From positions 84,150,848 through 84,214,847 of the forward strand of contig CM037778.1 of the NCBI GenBank assembly GCA_021229015.1: a stretch of DNA of 64,000 nt, written 5' to 3'. Origin of the DNA: Solen grandis (taxonomy: Eukaryota > Mollusca > Bivalvia > Adapedonta > Solenidae). The notes beneath the pieces are model-generated. The model was not told the origin of the DNA. It saw only the letters and a list, made by a program, of their open reading frames with translations, and did not search any database. How positions within the stretch are numbered: position 1 is the stretch's first letter; each line of letters begins with the position of its first letter. Below, piece by piece: positions 1 to 10,094 of this stretch. The position numbers and the translations under genes are program-made.

Positions 1-114
1 TTGTACGCAGACTAGCATTTCCAGTTGCTTCCCAATGATGCTTATGCTGAAGGACAATACTTGCCACAGTCTTTGATTATAAATATGAAAATTAAGGCAA
101 AAGTCACTCGCTGT

Positions 115-510
115 GATTTTAATGCCCCGCCAACATTGTTGCGGGGCATAAAGTTTTTCCGTCTGTCCATGTGTCTGTCTGTCACATCCCAGGTTTACCT
201 TTACGTTTAAGCCGATTTCTCAGGAACCGTTGATCAGGTCTTTACTATATCTTGCACACTTTATCATCATAACATGGACAACACATCCCAGGAAATATTT
301 GGCAGTTTTGTCAAATAGTTTTCGTGTTACATCTGTCTGTCTGTGGCACTCTGTTGTTTGGTCACAGCTGAAATTTACCTTAGAGTTTAAGCGGATTTCT
401 CAGAAACCGTTTATCATATCTTTACAATACTTTGCACACTTTATAATCATAACATGGACAACACATCCCAGCAAAAAGGAATTGCTTTGTACATTCAAAT
501 AATTTGCGGG
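115..510 (+). repeat. Interspersed repeat with GC-rich palindrome head
   Basis: The copy opens with a palindrome at 122-147 (arms TGCCCCGC and GCGGGGCA), followed by a pyrimidine-rich gtctgtc tract. Two decayed internal monomers of about 190 bp share 'cacactttat' and 'acatggacaacacatccca'. Related copies lie at 2793-3070 and 3172-3660, with decayed heads near 13670 and 43050. Short ORFs here are repeat-derived and carry no recognisable domain. The family is unidentified; it may be a non-autonomous DNA element. Confidence 0.6.
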
Positions 511-519
511 TGGGACATC

Positions 520-1930
520 AGTGTCGTTCCCACATATTTTTGTTTGATCCTGGATTTTCATGTAATGGAAGATTCAAGAATATGAACTGTGAGTGTACCC
601 GATAATGTGTTTGCTTTCATAAGGCATATGCTATAGCTTTAATGTGGTATGTTGGTAATAGTTTATGTCCTGATATATTCATTATTTGAAGTTTTCTGTA
701 AATAATTTGGAATTTAATCTTCCAGGTTAATCTTCAACCCCATCCTGTTATGGAATCCCTGTTGAGACACTGATGACTGACTTCCCAAATGGAGAAATTA
801 CTACAGATATTTCATAATATGTTGATATGGGTCTGTTTTTGTTTTTGCATTAAAAAGGTGAGTATAATGCCCTCTTTTCCATAGGTTCTTAAAAAAATCT
901 CCCCACTTAAATTCCTACTCTTTGCTGTTTGTCACTTGAAAGTCTGCATGCAGAGAGTAGTGTTGATGTACCAGTTTTCTATCTTCATAGTATAGAGTGT
1001 TTCAAAATATTGCCATGTTTAGATATTCAGCTTAGTAATCATTGAAGAAATAGAGATAAAGTCATTTAACATTTTAACATAGGTTAAGTGTACTTACATA
1101 TTGAAATGTTGATCCCTATAACTTTTGATACCTGGGATTGGACAGAATATTCTTATTTCTCATGATGCAATGGAATGAATGGTACTTCTTATATATTCAC
1201 ATGGGTCATAGAGTCCCTCGCTTAGTTTTGCTTATGACTTTTTTTCTTTTTAAAAAAAAATAATTAAAAAAAATGAATCTGCACCCCTTAACCATATATA
1301 TTCTTATCTCATGATGCATTGGTTTCAATGATACTTATGTTCCCAAGGGGTCATGCCCCACCTCCACTGTTTAACTTATGACTTTATTTCTTATATCATA
1401 TAAAGATCTGACCACCAAATCTTATATTTTCTTGTCCATGATGCAGACATTCCGAAAAGTATTATGAAAGTACTGGACAGTTGGTCCGGCAATCTTGGAA
1501 TAATCACTGGACCAAATCAGTTTTCCCTGGACTGAATGAAAATCAGAATAAAAACACTTTAAATTTCTATTCATTTTGTGAAGTTGCGAAACCTAATAAT
1601 TTTCCATGCGGAAGTAAGTATTCGATCACGCTTCGTACCAAAACTATTTTTTTTATCTTAAACCTAACCTTGTAATGGCAAATTAATTTATGAAAATTAT
1701 GAAAATAATTGATTTGGAATAAGTAGTACTGCTAATTAATGTGTTCATTTTAGTTTTGAATATTATTTTGATGATTGTTTATGTAAACAGTGAATGTTAA
1801 ATCTTTAGGTTGTTACTGGACAGTTGGATTGGCTTGGACCAAATTTTTCCTGGCACTTTTTTGAATGTCTGCATGATGATGCAATAGCTTATGTGGTAAT
1901 TCTCATATACATGTGTACTTAGATATATTG
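520..1930. other. No gene recognised
   Basis: This is AT-rich sequence with short A and T runs. No ORF with a recognisable domain, no RNA gene and no clear repeat structure is visible. A 64-codon ORF at 1481-1675 looks like chance. Confidence 0.5.
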
Positions 1931-1934
1931 AATG

Positions 1935-2440
1935 AAGGGTGGGTATACAGTCGAACTTCATGACTTTGTCATCCCATGATGGATTTTAAAATAATTCAAC
2001 ACAAATGTTCACTATTATGAGACAATATGTCATGCAAAAGATTTAGGTCTGTAGCTCCAATGTTAAGGTCACACTTAAAATTCAAAGATAAAAAAATTGG
2101 ATTTATATTTTGTTTTATCTTCATAACTTTGATATTCCATGATGGATAAAATTTATTCAACACAAATGTTTAACATTTTGAGATGATGTTTCTTGGGAAA
2201 GATTTAGGTCAATATCTCCAATGTCATGGTCACACTTAGAGTTCAAAGGTAAAAAACAGGGTTTATATTTCGTTTCCGCTTCATAACTTTGTCATTCCAT
2301 TTTTGAAATTAAAATAATTTAACATAAATGATCACCATCATGAGACATTGTGTCATTCGAAAAAAAAAATAGATATGTACTTCCAATAACAAAGTCACAC
2401 TTAGAGATCAAAGGTCAAAAAGTGGGTTTCCACTTCATTA
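1935..2440. repeat. Tandem repeat, about 160-bp monomers (3 units)
   Basis: The phrase 'cataactttg(t/a)(c/t)attccat' recurs near 1960, 2124 and 2283, followed each time by 'caacacaaatg', 'gagac', a 'gtcatgcaaaag'-like stretch and 'ggtcacactta'. The same monomer recurs at 23975-24540, so this is a dispersed, tandemly organised repeat. From 2440 to 2790 nothing is seen. Confidence 0.65.
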
Positions 2441-2792
2441 CACTTTTGTTTTTCAGCTTCTTTGAAAAGTCTATTTAAATGTCAGGGAATTTATTCAAAA
2501 CTAGGAACATATATTTCTGGTCATTCGTCACATTCTCCGACATATCTTGTTTTTGTACTGTTAACGTGTCAAGGGTCTGACCCTTTCTCTCAATTTTACA
2601 CATGACTTTATTTATTTAAGATTGTCCAATGAGAAACATTGTTTATGGGTCTAAATAACAGTTAAATTTTGTTTAAAGTGTTGATTGTAACAAATCATGG
2701 TTATAAGTTTTTCATATCATTTTCAATTATTTCTTCAGGGCTATCAAAGAAATAGGTTATCTAACCCTTGACCAGAACCTATAGCCATTTTT

Positions 2793-3070
2793 ATGCCACA
2801 CATCCCAGCAATTATTGTGCAATGTCGTCAAATAATTATTGAGTAATTTCTGTCTGTGGAACTCTGTTCCTCATCTACACCTGAGGTTTACCTATGCACA
2901 TAAGCTGATTTCTCAGGAATGTTAATAAGATCCATACAATACTTTGCAAAGTTACTCATCGTAACATTAACAACAATCCAAGAAAAAATATAATTTTTGC
3001 ATTCAAATTATATGTGAGTGAGGCATCAGTGTCATTCCAACATATCATTGTTTGGACATCAAACTGCATG
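2793..3070 (+). repeat. Interspersed repeat, same family as 115-510
   Basis: This decayed copy shares 'tgccacacatcccagcaatt', 'gtctgtggaactctgttcctc' and 'gcacataagctgatttctcagg' with the copy at 115-510. The palindromic head is mostly lost. Confidence 0.5.
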
Positions 3071-3171
3071 CAGCATATTTTTATATCTGCGCAAACAATA
3101 ATGGGATTGACTTGACACCCAATAAGGTTTTCATGTTACATATCCTTTAACTGAATTTATAATAGATCATG

Positions 3172-3660
3172 GACCATTTTTGTGCCCTGACAACTTTGTT
3201 GCAGGGCATATAGTTTTTTGGTCCGTCCGTTTGTCCGTCTGTCTGTTCATCACATCCCTAGTTTTTTTTTGTTTAGCTGTTTTCTCATGAACCATAAATC
3301 AGGTCTTTATGATACTTTGCACACTTATTCACCATAACATTGATAACACATCCCAGAAATATTTTTGCAGTTCAGTCTAATAATGTTCAAGCTTTGTCTG
3401 TCTGTCTTTGGCACTCTGTTGTTTGGTCACAGTCAAGATATACGTTTGGGTTTAAGCTGGGTTCTCAGGAATAGTTAATCGTATCTTTTTTATACTTTAC
3501 ACACTTATTCACCATAACAAGGACAACACATTGCATCTAAAAATGGGCAGTTCCGGCTAATACTTTGCACAATTATTCATCATAACATATACAGCACATC
3601 CAAGAAAAAAAGAATTGCCTTATACATTCGATTAATTTGTGGGCAGGGCAACAGTGTTGA
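3172..3660 (+). repeat. Interspersed repeat, same family as 115-510
   Basis: The head 'tgccctgacaactttgttgcagggca' preserves the palindrome with compensating changes relative to the copy at 122-147. It is followed by a gtccgtctgtctg tract and two internal monomers. Confidence 0.6.
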
Positions 3661-3787
3661 CATCATCTTGTTGAGCTTGAAAATATCCTAATGTGGTTAA
3701 ATTTCTTTCTATTTTTTTTTTGGGGGGGGGGGGGAGATGGCTTTTCTTTTGCTTACAATCATTGTCCCGGTGACAGTTCTTGTTGTA

Positions 3788-4704
3788 CAGTACAACTCCG
3801 CTATATCACAGTTCTTGGGGTCCAAGCCCAAATACCGCGATATAATGGACCGCGTAGTAGGTTTGAGAATGCTATATGTGTCTTTGTGATAGTCGTAAAT
3901 TCTTGAGAAACCCTAATATAAAGCAATAAACATTATTTTATTTATAGACTTATTTTAAATAATTCCATAATCATTGATTCTTTTCTTTTTTTTTGCACTA
4001 TAATTGCCGATGATTCAGATTTAGAGAGCAGTGTGTACGGTATGGTGATGTGAAGCAGTTACGGAACTCTTCAGCATATCTCATTATAATAAATTATACG
4101 CCCTTCATTGTTTGTCAAAACAATGTCAGTGTGAAAATTGCCATTCCACTACAATTCATCGCTATTTCAAATTAAGCTGAGGTGAACTTATTATGATGTA
4201 TCGATATGAGGAGCCCTGTTAATGTTTAAATGAAACAAATTACCAGGTAACTTTGATCTAATTATCATTTATTGTTTACTTCCGGTGAAAAAGATTGGCT
4301 ATTTTCCGGGACTTTTTAATCCATGGTAAAATTATGTACGCTAGCATAATAAACAAAAATACCATTACAGTGGATTTTAGACAATGTTTGTGTATTTTAT
4401 CGAGTATCTGCTTGGTATTGAATGTCCATACCAATTAAATGCTAATTACTGTGGTTGGATAATTATACCTACAAACCTGCATTGTTGCCGATCATTAACA
4501 CTCGATTGCGTAATCATCAACTGCCCCCAAACACAATAGCTTACCACCTGGGGTGTTTAATTGTTATCACTTCCGCGTGTCAGTGCACTAGCATGTTAAA
4601 TACTGACCGCGAAACTCTTTTAAATACACATATATAAAGAAGGAGATAGATTAGTTTCGCGGTCAACGCGAAATAGCAGTCTGCAATATAGCGGAGCTGT
4701 ACTG
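3788..4704. mobile_element. pogo/Tigger-like MITE, 917 bp
   Basis: The terminal inverted repeats start CAGTACAACTCCGCTATAT on the left and CAGTACAGCTCCGCTATAT at the right end read inward. The element is flanked by TA on both sides (3786-3787 and 4705-4706), the target duplication of Tc1/mariner-type elements. CAGT termini with a CTCCGCTATAT core resemble pogo/Tigger ends. No transposase ORF is visible, so it is non-autonomous. The right end lies 17 bp before the first ATG of the Helentron reading frame. Confidence 0.8.
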
Positions 4705-4721
4705 TATATATTTTCAGAAAA

Positions 4722-5003
4722 ATGCCAAAACTAAGACGGAAGTCTGTGCGCCAGAAGAATGCAGCTGTGCGCTCCAACATGAGGTCTAGACGAGCAGTCA
4801 GAGATGAGACGATTGATGGTGGTGGTCCTGGCTGCATCATTGCAGATCCAGATCCAGCTGGATCTGCACCAGATGAGGGTCGAAATGACCTTACAGATCT
4901 GCAAGGGTCTGTGCTGGAGACTGCTTCGGCAGTTGGGCCATCTGGATTGGGCGTCATGGAATATCAGATGGGGCCCCCAACCATACCACAAGAAATCTTC
5001 TGA
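4722..5003 (+). pseudogene. Helentron ORF, N-terminal basic segment
   Basis: The reading frame starts MPKLRRKSVRQKNAA and is strongly basic over the first 28 residues, then turns acidic. No named domain is recognised. It is placed in the Helentron because it immediately precedes the 12-bp repeat linker and the protease ORF on the same strand. The frame closes at 5003 while an overlapping frame continues through the repeat linker, so a frameshift is likely between them. The start is the first ATG after the MITE boundary. Confidence 0.5.
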
Positions 5004-5120
5004 GAATTTGCCAGAGAACTTGTCTGAAAACTTGTTTGAGAACTTGCCCGAAATCTTGTCTGAAAATTCGCTGAAAACTGCCTGAAATTGCCTGAAAATT
5101 GCTGAAACTGCCTGAGTACT
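5004..5120 (+). repeat. 12-bp coding minisatellite
   Basis: There are about eight to ten degenerate 12-bp units of the type GAGAACTTGYCT. One frame reads repeated ENLPENLSENLFENLPE, a four-residue period. It links the basic N-terminal segment to the protease. The last units lose phase (10-11 bp), which fits decay or slippage. Confidence 0.7.
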
Positions 5121-5145
5121 AAAAAAAAGCGCAAACTGGAAAAAG

Positions 5146-5960
5146 TTTAGTCCAGGATAACTGTAATGAACAAGGAAGTGTTGATTATATATACACTGCA
5201 TATCCTACATCTACACAGACTGAAATGTTGGTTTGGAATAATACTGGTAAACCATTTAATGCAGTGAATTTTACATTTGGTTCCTTTCATCAAGGAAGTG
5301 ATAAGTTTAGCACAGAGTCACATGGCAGTCAGTGTACCATAAATGCTTTGTGTTCATTGATTTATAGCCAGTATTCAGACATTGTTATATGTGAAGATCT
5401 TGATAAAATTCTTGTTGATGGGGACTGTTTGTACAAAAAAGTCATTTGTGATTTGAACGAAAAAGGTGACTTCAAGAGTAATTTGTTGTGTTTTGATGAA
5501 ATTCCTAAGTCTGTGACCTTGATAAACAGAAACATACTTGTTATAAAATCTGAAATTATTAGTGGTGTGTGCACTCAGCAATTTGGAGATACATTCTTAC
5601 CATCTTTACATCAGTCCTTGTACACTGCTTTCCAGGGCTCATCAACTATTTTACTTATGATGGGTGCAGTTTGCACAAGTTTATTTAAGAAAGGTTCTGA
5701 ATATTTTGTCTTTGACTCTCATTCCCATGGTTTCAATGGATTAAGTGCTCCAGATGGAAAGTCAGTACTGGCCTGTTTCACTTGTCTAGATGATTTAGTT
5801 TCTTTTTTGTATGCTATGTTTGAGAGCATGCACATTGATATTGCATCTCCCTTTGAAATTCTACCTGTCCACTTCAGGATTGCTGCAGATGAATGCAATA
5901 ATGAAATTTTAAACACTTCAAACAGCACTGGTGGTGATATTGGCTGGAGATTAGTACAAA
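5146..5960 (+). pseudogene. C76-like cysteine protease module of Helentron
   Basis: The frame is open from about 5146, and its first ATG is at 5225 (249 codons to 5974). It carries GSFHQGSDKF, then HGSQCTINALCSL with the presumed catalytic Cys, and a later YFVFDSHSHGFNG with the presumed His, followed by GKSVLACF and LDDLVSFLY. This layout matches the peptidase C76 (deubiquitinase-like tegument protease) fold found in some animal Helitron polyproteins. Its role in transposition is unknown. The last residues before the stop are encoded by the nested element inserted at 5961. The original frame resumes after 7521 with a basic KKKRKPRNE stretch. Confidence 0.65.
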
Positions 5961-7521
5961 CAAGAGGGCCATGATGGCCCTGAATCGCTCACCTGAGTAC
6001 CATTGCTTCAACTGATGTCAAGGTTTTTAAACAGACAAGGATTCTGATATAACTTAATCTAAAACATTTTACCCCTGACAATACTACACACCAAATATCT
6101 AAGCAATGGGCCATATGGTTTCAGAGAAGACTTGGGCGCAGGGTCATTTATCACCGTAGGGCCAAGACTTTGAAAATCTTTGTAATGAACCATTAGATGC
6201 TACTACATACCAAAAATCTTAGCTCTAGGCCTTATTGATTCATAGAAGAAGATTTTTTAAGATTTTCCTATTTAACTCTATGTAAAACAAGTGACCCCTG
6301 GTGTGGGGTCATTTATCACCATAGGGCTATGATTTGTACAATCTTGGTAGTGGCCCATAAGATGATGCTACATACTAAATATCTAAGCTCTAGGCCTTAT
6401 GGATTCATAGAAGAAGATTTTTTAAGATTTTCCTATATAATTCTGTGTAAAACAAGTGACCCCTGGTGGGGGGTCATTTATCACCATAGGGCTATGATTT
6501 GTATAATCTTGGTAGTGGCCCATAAGATGATGCTACATACCAAATATCTAAGCTCTAGGCCTTATGGATTCATAGAAGAAGATTTTTTAAGATTTTCCTA
6601 TATAACTCTATGTAAAACAAGTGACCCCTGGTGCGGGGTCATTTATCACCATAGGGCTATGATTTGTACAATCTTGGTAGTGGCCCATAAGATGATGCTT
6701 CATACCAAATATCTAAGCTCTAGGCCTTATGCATTCATGGAAGAAGATTTTTTAAGATTTTCCTATATAACTCTCTGTAAAACAAGTGACCCCTGGTGCG
6801 GGGTCATTTATCACCATAGGGCTATGATTTGTACAATCTTGGTAGTGGCCCATAAGATGATGCTACATACCAAATATCTAAGCTCTAGGCCTTATGGATT
6901 CATAGAAGAAGATTTTTTAAGATTTTCTATATAACTCTATGTAAAACAAGTGACCCCTGGTGCGGGGTCATTTATCACCATAGGGCTATGATTTGTACAA
7001 TCTTGGTAGTGGCCCATAAGATGATGCTACATACCAAAAATCAAAAGGCTAGGCCTTGTGGTTTCGGAGAAGAAGATTTTTTCAAGTTTTTCCTATATTA
7101 GCCTATGTGAAATCAAGTGACCCCTGGGGCGGGGCCAATTTTGACCCCAGGGTCATAATTTGTACAATCCTGGTAGACAGTCATAAGATCATGCTACATA
7201 CCAAAAATCAAAAGGCTAGGCCTTGTGGTTTCAGAGAAGAAGATTTTTTAAATTTTCATTTTTAAAATCTATTTTTAGCTCCTGTGACCTAATTATGCGA
7301 TGGACCAGAACCATTTATACAACTTTAGTAGAGCTTCATCCAAGGAACATTCCTGCAAAATATTTTTCAAATTGGCCAAGCTGTTTAGGAGGAGATGTTG
7401 TTTGAAGCAATTGTTGACGCCGGACGCACGGACGGACGGACGCACGGACGACGGACGACGGACGCCGGACAAAAGGCGATCAGAAAAGCTCACCTTGAGC
7501 ACGTTGTGCTCATGTGAGCTA
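5961..7521 (+). mobile_element. Non-autonomous Helitron-like element nested in Helentron ORF
   Basis: The left end CAAGAGGGCCATGATGGCCC contains a near-perfect palindrome, followed by subterminal CGCTCACCTGA. The right end carries an acggacgg minisatellite (7429-7468) and a hairpin formed by GAGCAC-gtt-GTGCTC, ending in GTGAGCTA. The interior is a ladder of 165-bp monomers (the phrase atagggctat at 6321, 6486, 6651, 6816, 6980). It has no coding capacity. A-runs flank both ends without a target duplication, as expected for Helentron-type A/A (T/T) insertion. The same family recurs at least nine times in the window. Confidence 0.75.
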
Positions 7522-8080
7522 AAAAAGAAGAGAAAGCCCAGAAACGAAACAGATAGTGCAGTTACAAATAGGTTACTTGACAGTTATTTTAAGGATCAGT
7601 GGGAGAAAAATAAATTGGTTCTTGGGGCTGCTTCACAGTCAGACAGAAGGCACTATTTCAGAACATACAAACAGAGAAAAATACTTTCTAATGAATTTAA
7701 ACAAAAAGAGAAAGAATCAAAGCAAAAATCAAGAATGTCTAAAGAAAAGAAGTTCAAAAAAAAAAAAGCAAAAATTAAGAATGTCTATTGAATTTAAAAA
7801 AAAAGAAATGGAGTATCAAAGAGAATCAAGGCAAAAATCAAGAATGTCAGATGAATTTAAAGAGAAAGAAACAGAATATCAAAGAGAATCCAAGAAACAA
7901 TCAAGAATGTCTAGAGAGTTTAAAGAAAGAAACAGAATATCAAAGAGAATCCAAGAAACGATCAAGAATGTCAGCTGAATTCAAAGAAAAAGAAACGGTA
8001 TATCAAAGAGAATCGAAGAAACATTCAAGAATGTCTGGTGAATTCAAAGAAAAAGAAATGGAATATCAAAGAAAATCTAA
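7522..8080 (+). pseudogene. Helentron linker: charged 20-residue coiled-coil repeats
   Basis: At least five tandem repeats of about 20 residues (60 bp) follow the pattern SRMSxEFKEKExEYQRESKK. They are spread over all three frames because of indels at the A-run near 7757-7768 and near 7925. They are highly charged and predicted helical or coiled coil. They connect the protease module to the DUF6570-like region. Function is unknown; they could mediate self-association. Confidence 0.7.
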
Positions 8081-9185
8081 ACAAAAAGCTAGACGAGATC
8101 CCATTTATCTTGATATAGAACGAGTAACTAAACAACAGTGGAGATCTGATAATAGGAATAAAGAAAAAGAAAACAAAATGGACAGTTGCATGAAAGCCAT
8201 AAAACGCAAAAATCCTGTCTTCAGTAAAACAGAGCAAGCCTGTGCAAAAAGTAAAAAGTTTGGTAAAACAATATTTAACAACATAGAAAATTTTCATAAA
8301 AATATATGCTTTGGTCCAACATATGTTTGCTCTTGCTGTCATCAGACCTGGTTTAGACAGAGTGTTTCTGAGGCTAGATCATTGCCTAAAACAAAACAGT
8401 TGGAATTTTTAACTAATTTTTTATCTGTAGATGGAAAAGAATGGATATGTACAACATGCAAATCCAACATTCTGGAAAACAGGATACCAAAGATGTCAGT
8501 TATAAATGGTATGAAATGGCCAGAAAAACCAGTTGAGCTTCAGCTATACCCTTTGGAAGAAAGGTTGATATCTCTTCGTATACCATTTATGCAAATAAGA
8601 GAATTGCCAAAAGGTCGACAATATTCTGTCAAAGGAAACGTAGTAAATGTTCCTACTGATATTCAACCTATTGTCAATTCACTTCCAAGACCTTTAGATG
8701 AGAATGTGGTTGTTGCAGTCAAGCTAAAGAAAAAATTATCATATAGTTCCTGTGCATTTACAGAAAATGTTCGACCATTGAATGTTTTGATTGCACTTCA
8801 CTGGCTTATGCGACATAGCGAGTTATACAAAAATACAAATGTTGAGATTGATGAAGATTGGGTCAAGCGTGTAACTCAAAACAGTCAAGAAATTATACAA
8901 GAGTTTGTTACAAATCTGACCAATCAAGAGGGGTCTGATGACATTGCTCAGTCAAGTGATAACTTGCTGTATGATTCTGATGCTGAAGAAAATGGACAAG
9001 AAAATGTTGGAAATGTAGACACACTGGTTGATTATGCTAATATGGACAATAGAGTAAACACTTTCACATTTGCACCAGGAGAAGGTCAGAAACCACTCAG
9101 TATATATCAAGATCTTGATTCAGAGTATCTATGCTTTCCAACGCTTTCCAACCATTTTTTGTGGGCAGAGACGTCCAGAAAATGA
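8081..9185 (+). pseudogene. DUF6570-like Cys-rich module of Helentron
   Basis: One open frame continues from the coiled-coil repeats. It contains YVCSCCHQTWF (about 8326) and WICTTCKSNI (about 8450), probably two halves of a zinc-binding site. SLPRPLDENVVVAVKLKK and RPLNVLIALHWLM follow near 8675-8800. This arrangement matches the DUF6570 region that precedes Helitron_like_N in many animal Helitrons. The distal part is acidic and Asn/Asp-rich. The frame closes at 9185, whereas Helitron_like_N continues in the overlapping frame from about 9128, so there is a frameshift near 9140. Confidence 0.7.
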
Positions 9186-10094
9186 AAACAGGGAAGTACC
9201 TGTAAATTACAGTGACATTGCTAAATGGGAACTTCGAAGTATTGACAGCAGAGCTGCAAATAGTGTACCAAATATTTTTTTCAAATTAAAAAAAAATTCA
9301 AATGAAACAGCTCAATGATAGTTAATCTTGCTGTTAGGCAATGTCAATTAAAGGGCAAAAAGCTGACAGCTGGAGAGGTACGTGATGCTTCTTACACTGA
9401 AGAGTTTGTTCGCAAAGACCATGGCTATTACATTTTTAAGCAACTGAGGAATTCCCCAGCTTATTTAGAGTCAAAGAAAAAAGATGTGTTTGCAATGATT
9501 CGACAGCTTGGATTGCCAACTTGGTTCATATCTCTTTCTTCAGCAGATACAAAATGGATTGATTTGCTTAAAATCTTGGACAGTTTGAATTCTCAAACCA
9601 AACACACTGAGGAAGAAATTGTGAATATGACTTGGGAAGAAAAGATAAGATTGGTTCAGAAAGATCCTGTCACTTGTACAAGGTACTTTGATCATAGAGT
9701 GCAAGAATTTATAAAAATTGTGTTAAGAAGTGAGTACCAACCCATTGGATCAATCAAGGATTATTTCTATAGGGTAGAGTTTCAGCAAAGAGGGTCCCCG
9801 CACATTCATATGATAGTGTGGATAGAAAATAGCCCAAAATTTACTGAAAATTCACAAGAAGAAATAACAGATTTCGTTGACCAGTATCTGACTTGTTCAT
9901 CAGATCAGCCATCTATCCAAGACCTTGTTCAACTCCAGTCACATAAGCATTCAAGAACCTGCAGAAAAAAGGAAGATACAGTTTGTAGATTTGGTTATCC
10001 TTTACCACCATTGCCCAAAACAATGATTCTTGAACCCTTGATTCAAATGTTGATAAATACAGTAAACTATATCAAGAGTTGCAGAAAAAAATGA
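9128..10094 (+). pseudogene. Helitron HUH Rep nuclease module
   Basis: Helitron_like_N starts around PTIFCGQRRPENE (about 9146) and is broken near 9315, where the frame shifts into the 9315-10094 ORF. The second ORF has FDHRVQEFI, then RGSPHIHMIVW at residues about 158-168, the HUH metal-binding motif of rolling-circle nucleases. A zinc-type stretch HSRTCRKKEDTVCRFGYP follows near 9945-10005. The role is single-strand cleavage and joining during rolling-circle transposition. The catalytic Tyr region lies past the next frameshift, near 10080. Confidence 0.85.

Noticed and set aside
4580..5201. Minus-strand ORFs of 125 and 156 codons
   Set aside because: They are antisense to the Helentron N-terminus and the 12-bp repeats and cross the MITE end; no domain is seen.
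6329..6934. 201-codon ORF of four 55-residue repeats
   Set aside because: It is the 165-bp ladder of a non-coding Helitron-like element read through; the same happens at 44871-45311 on the other strand.
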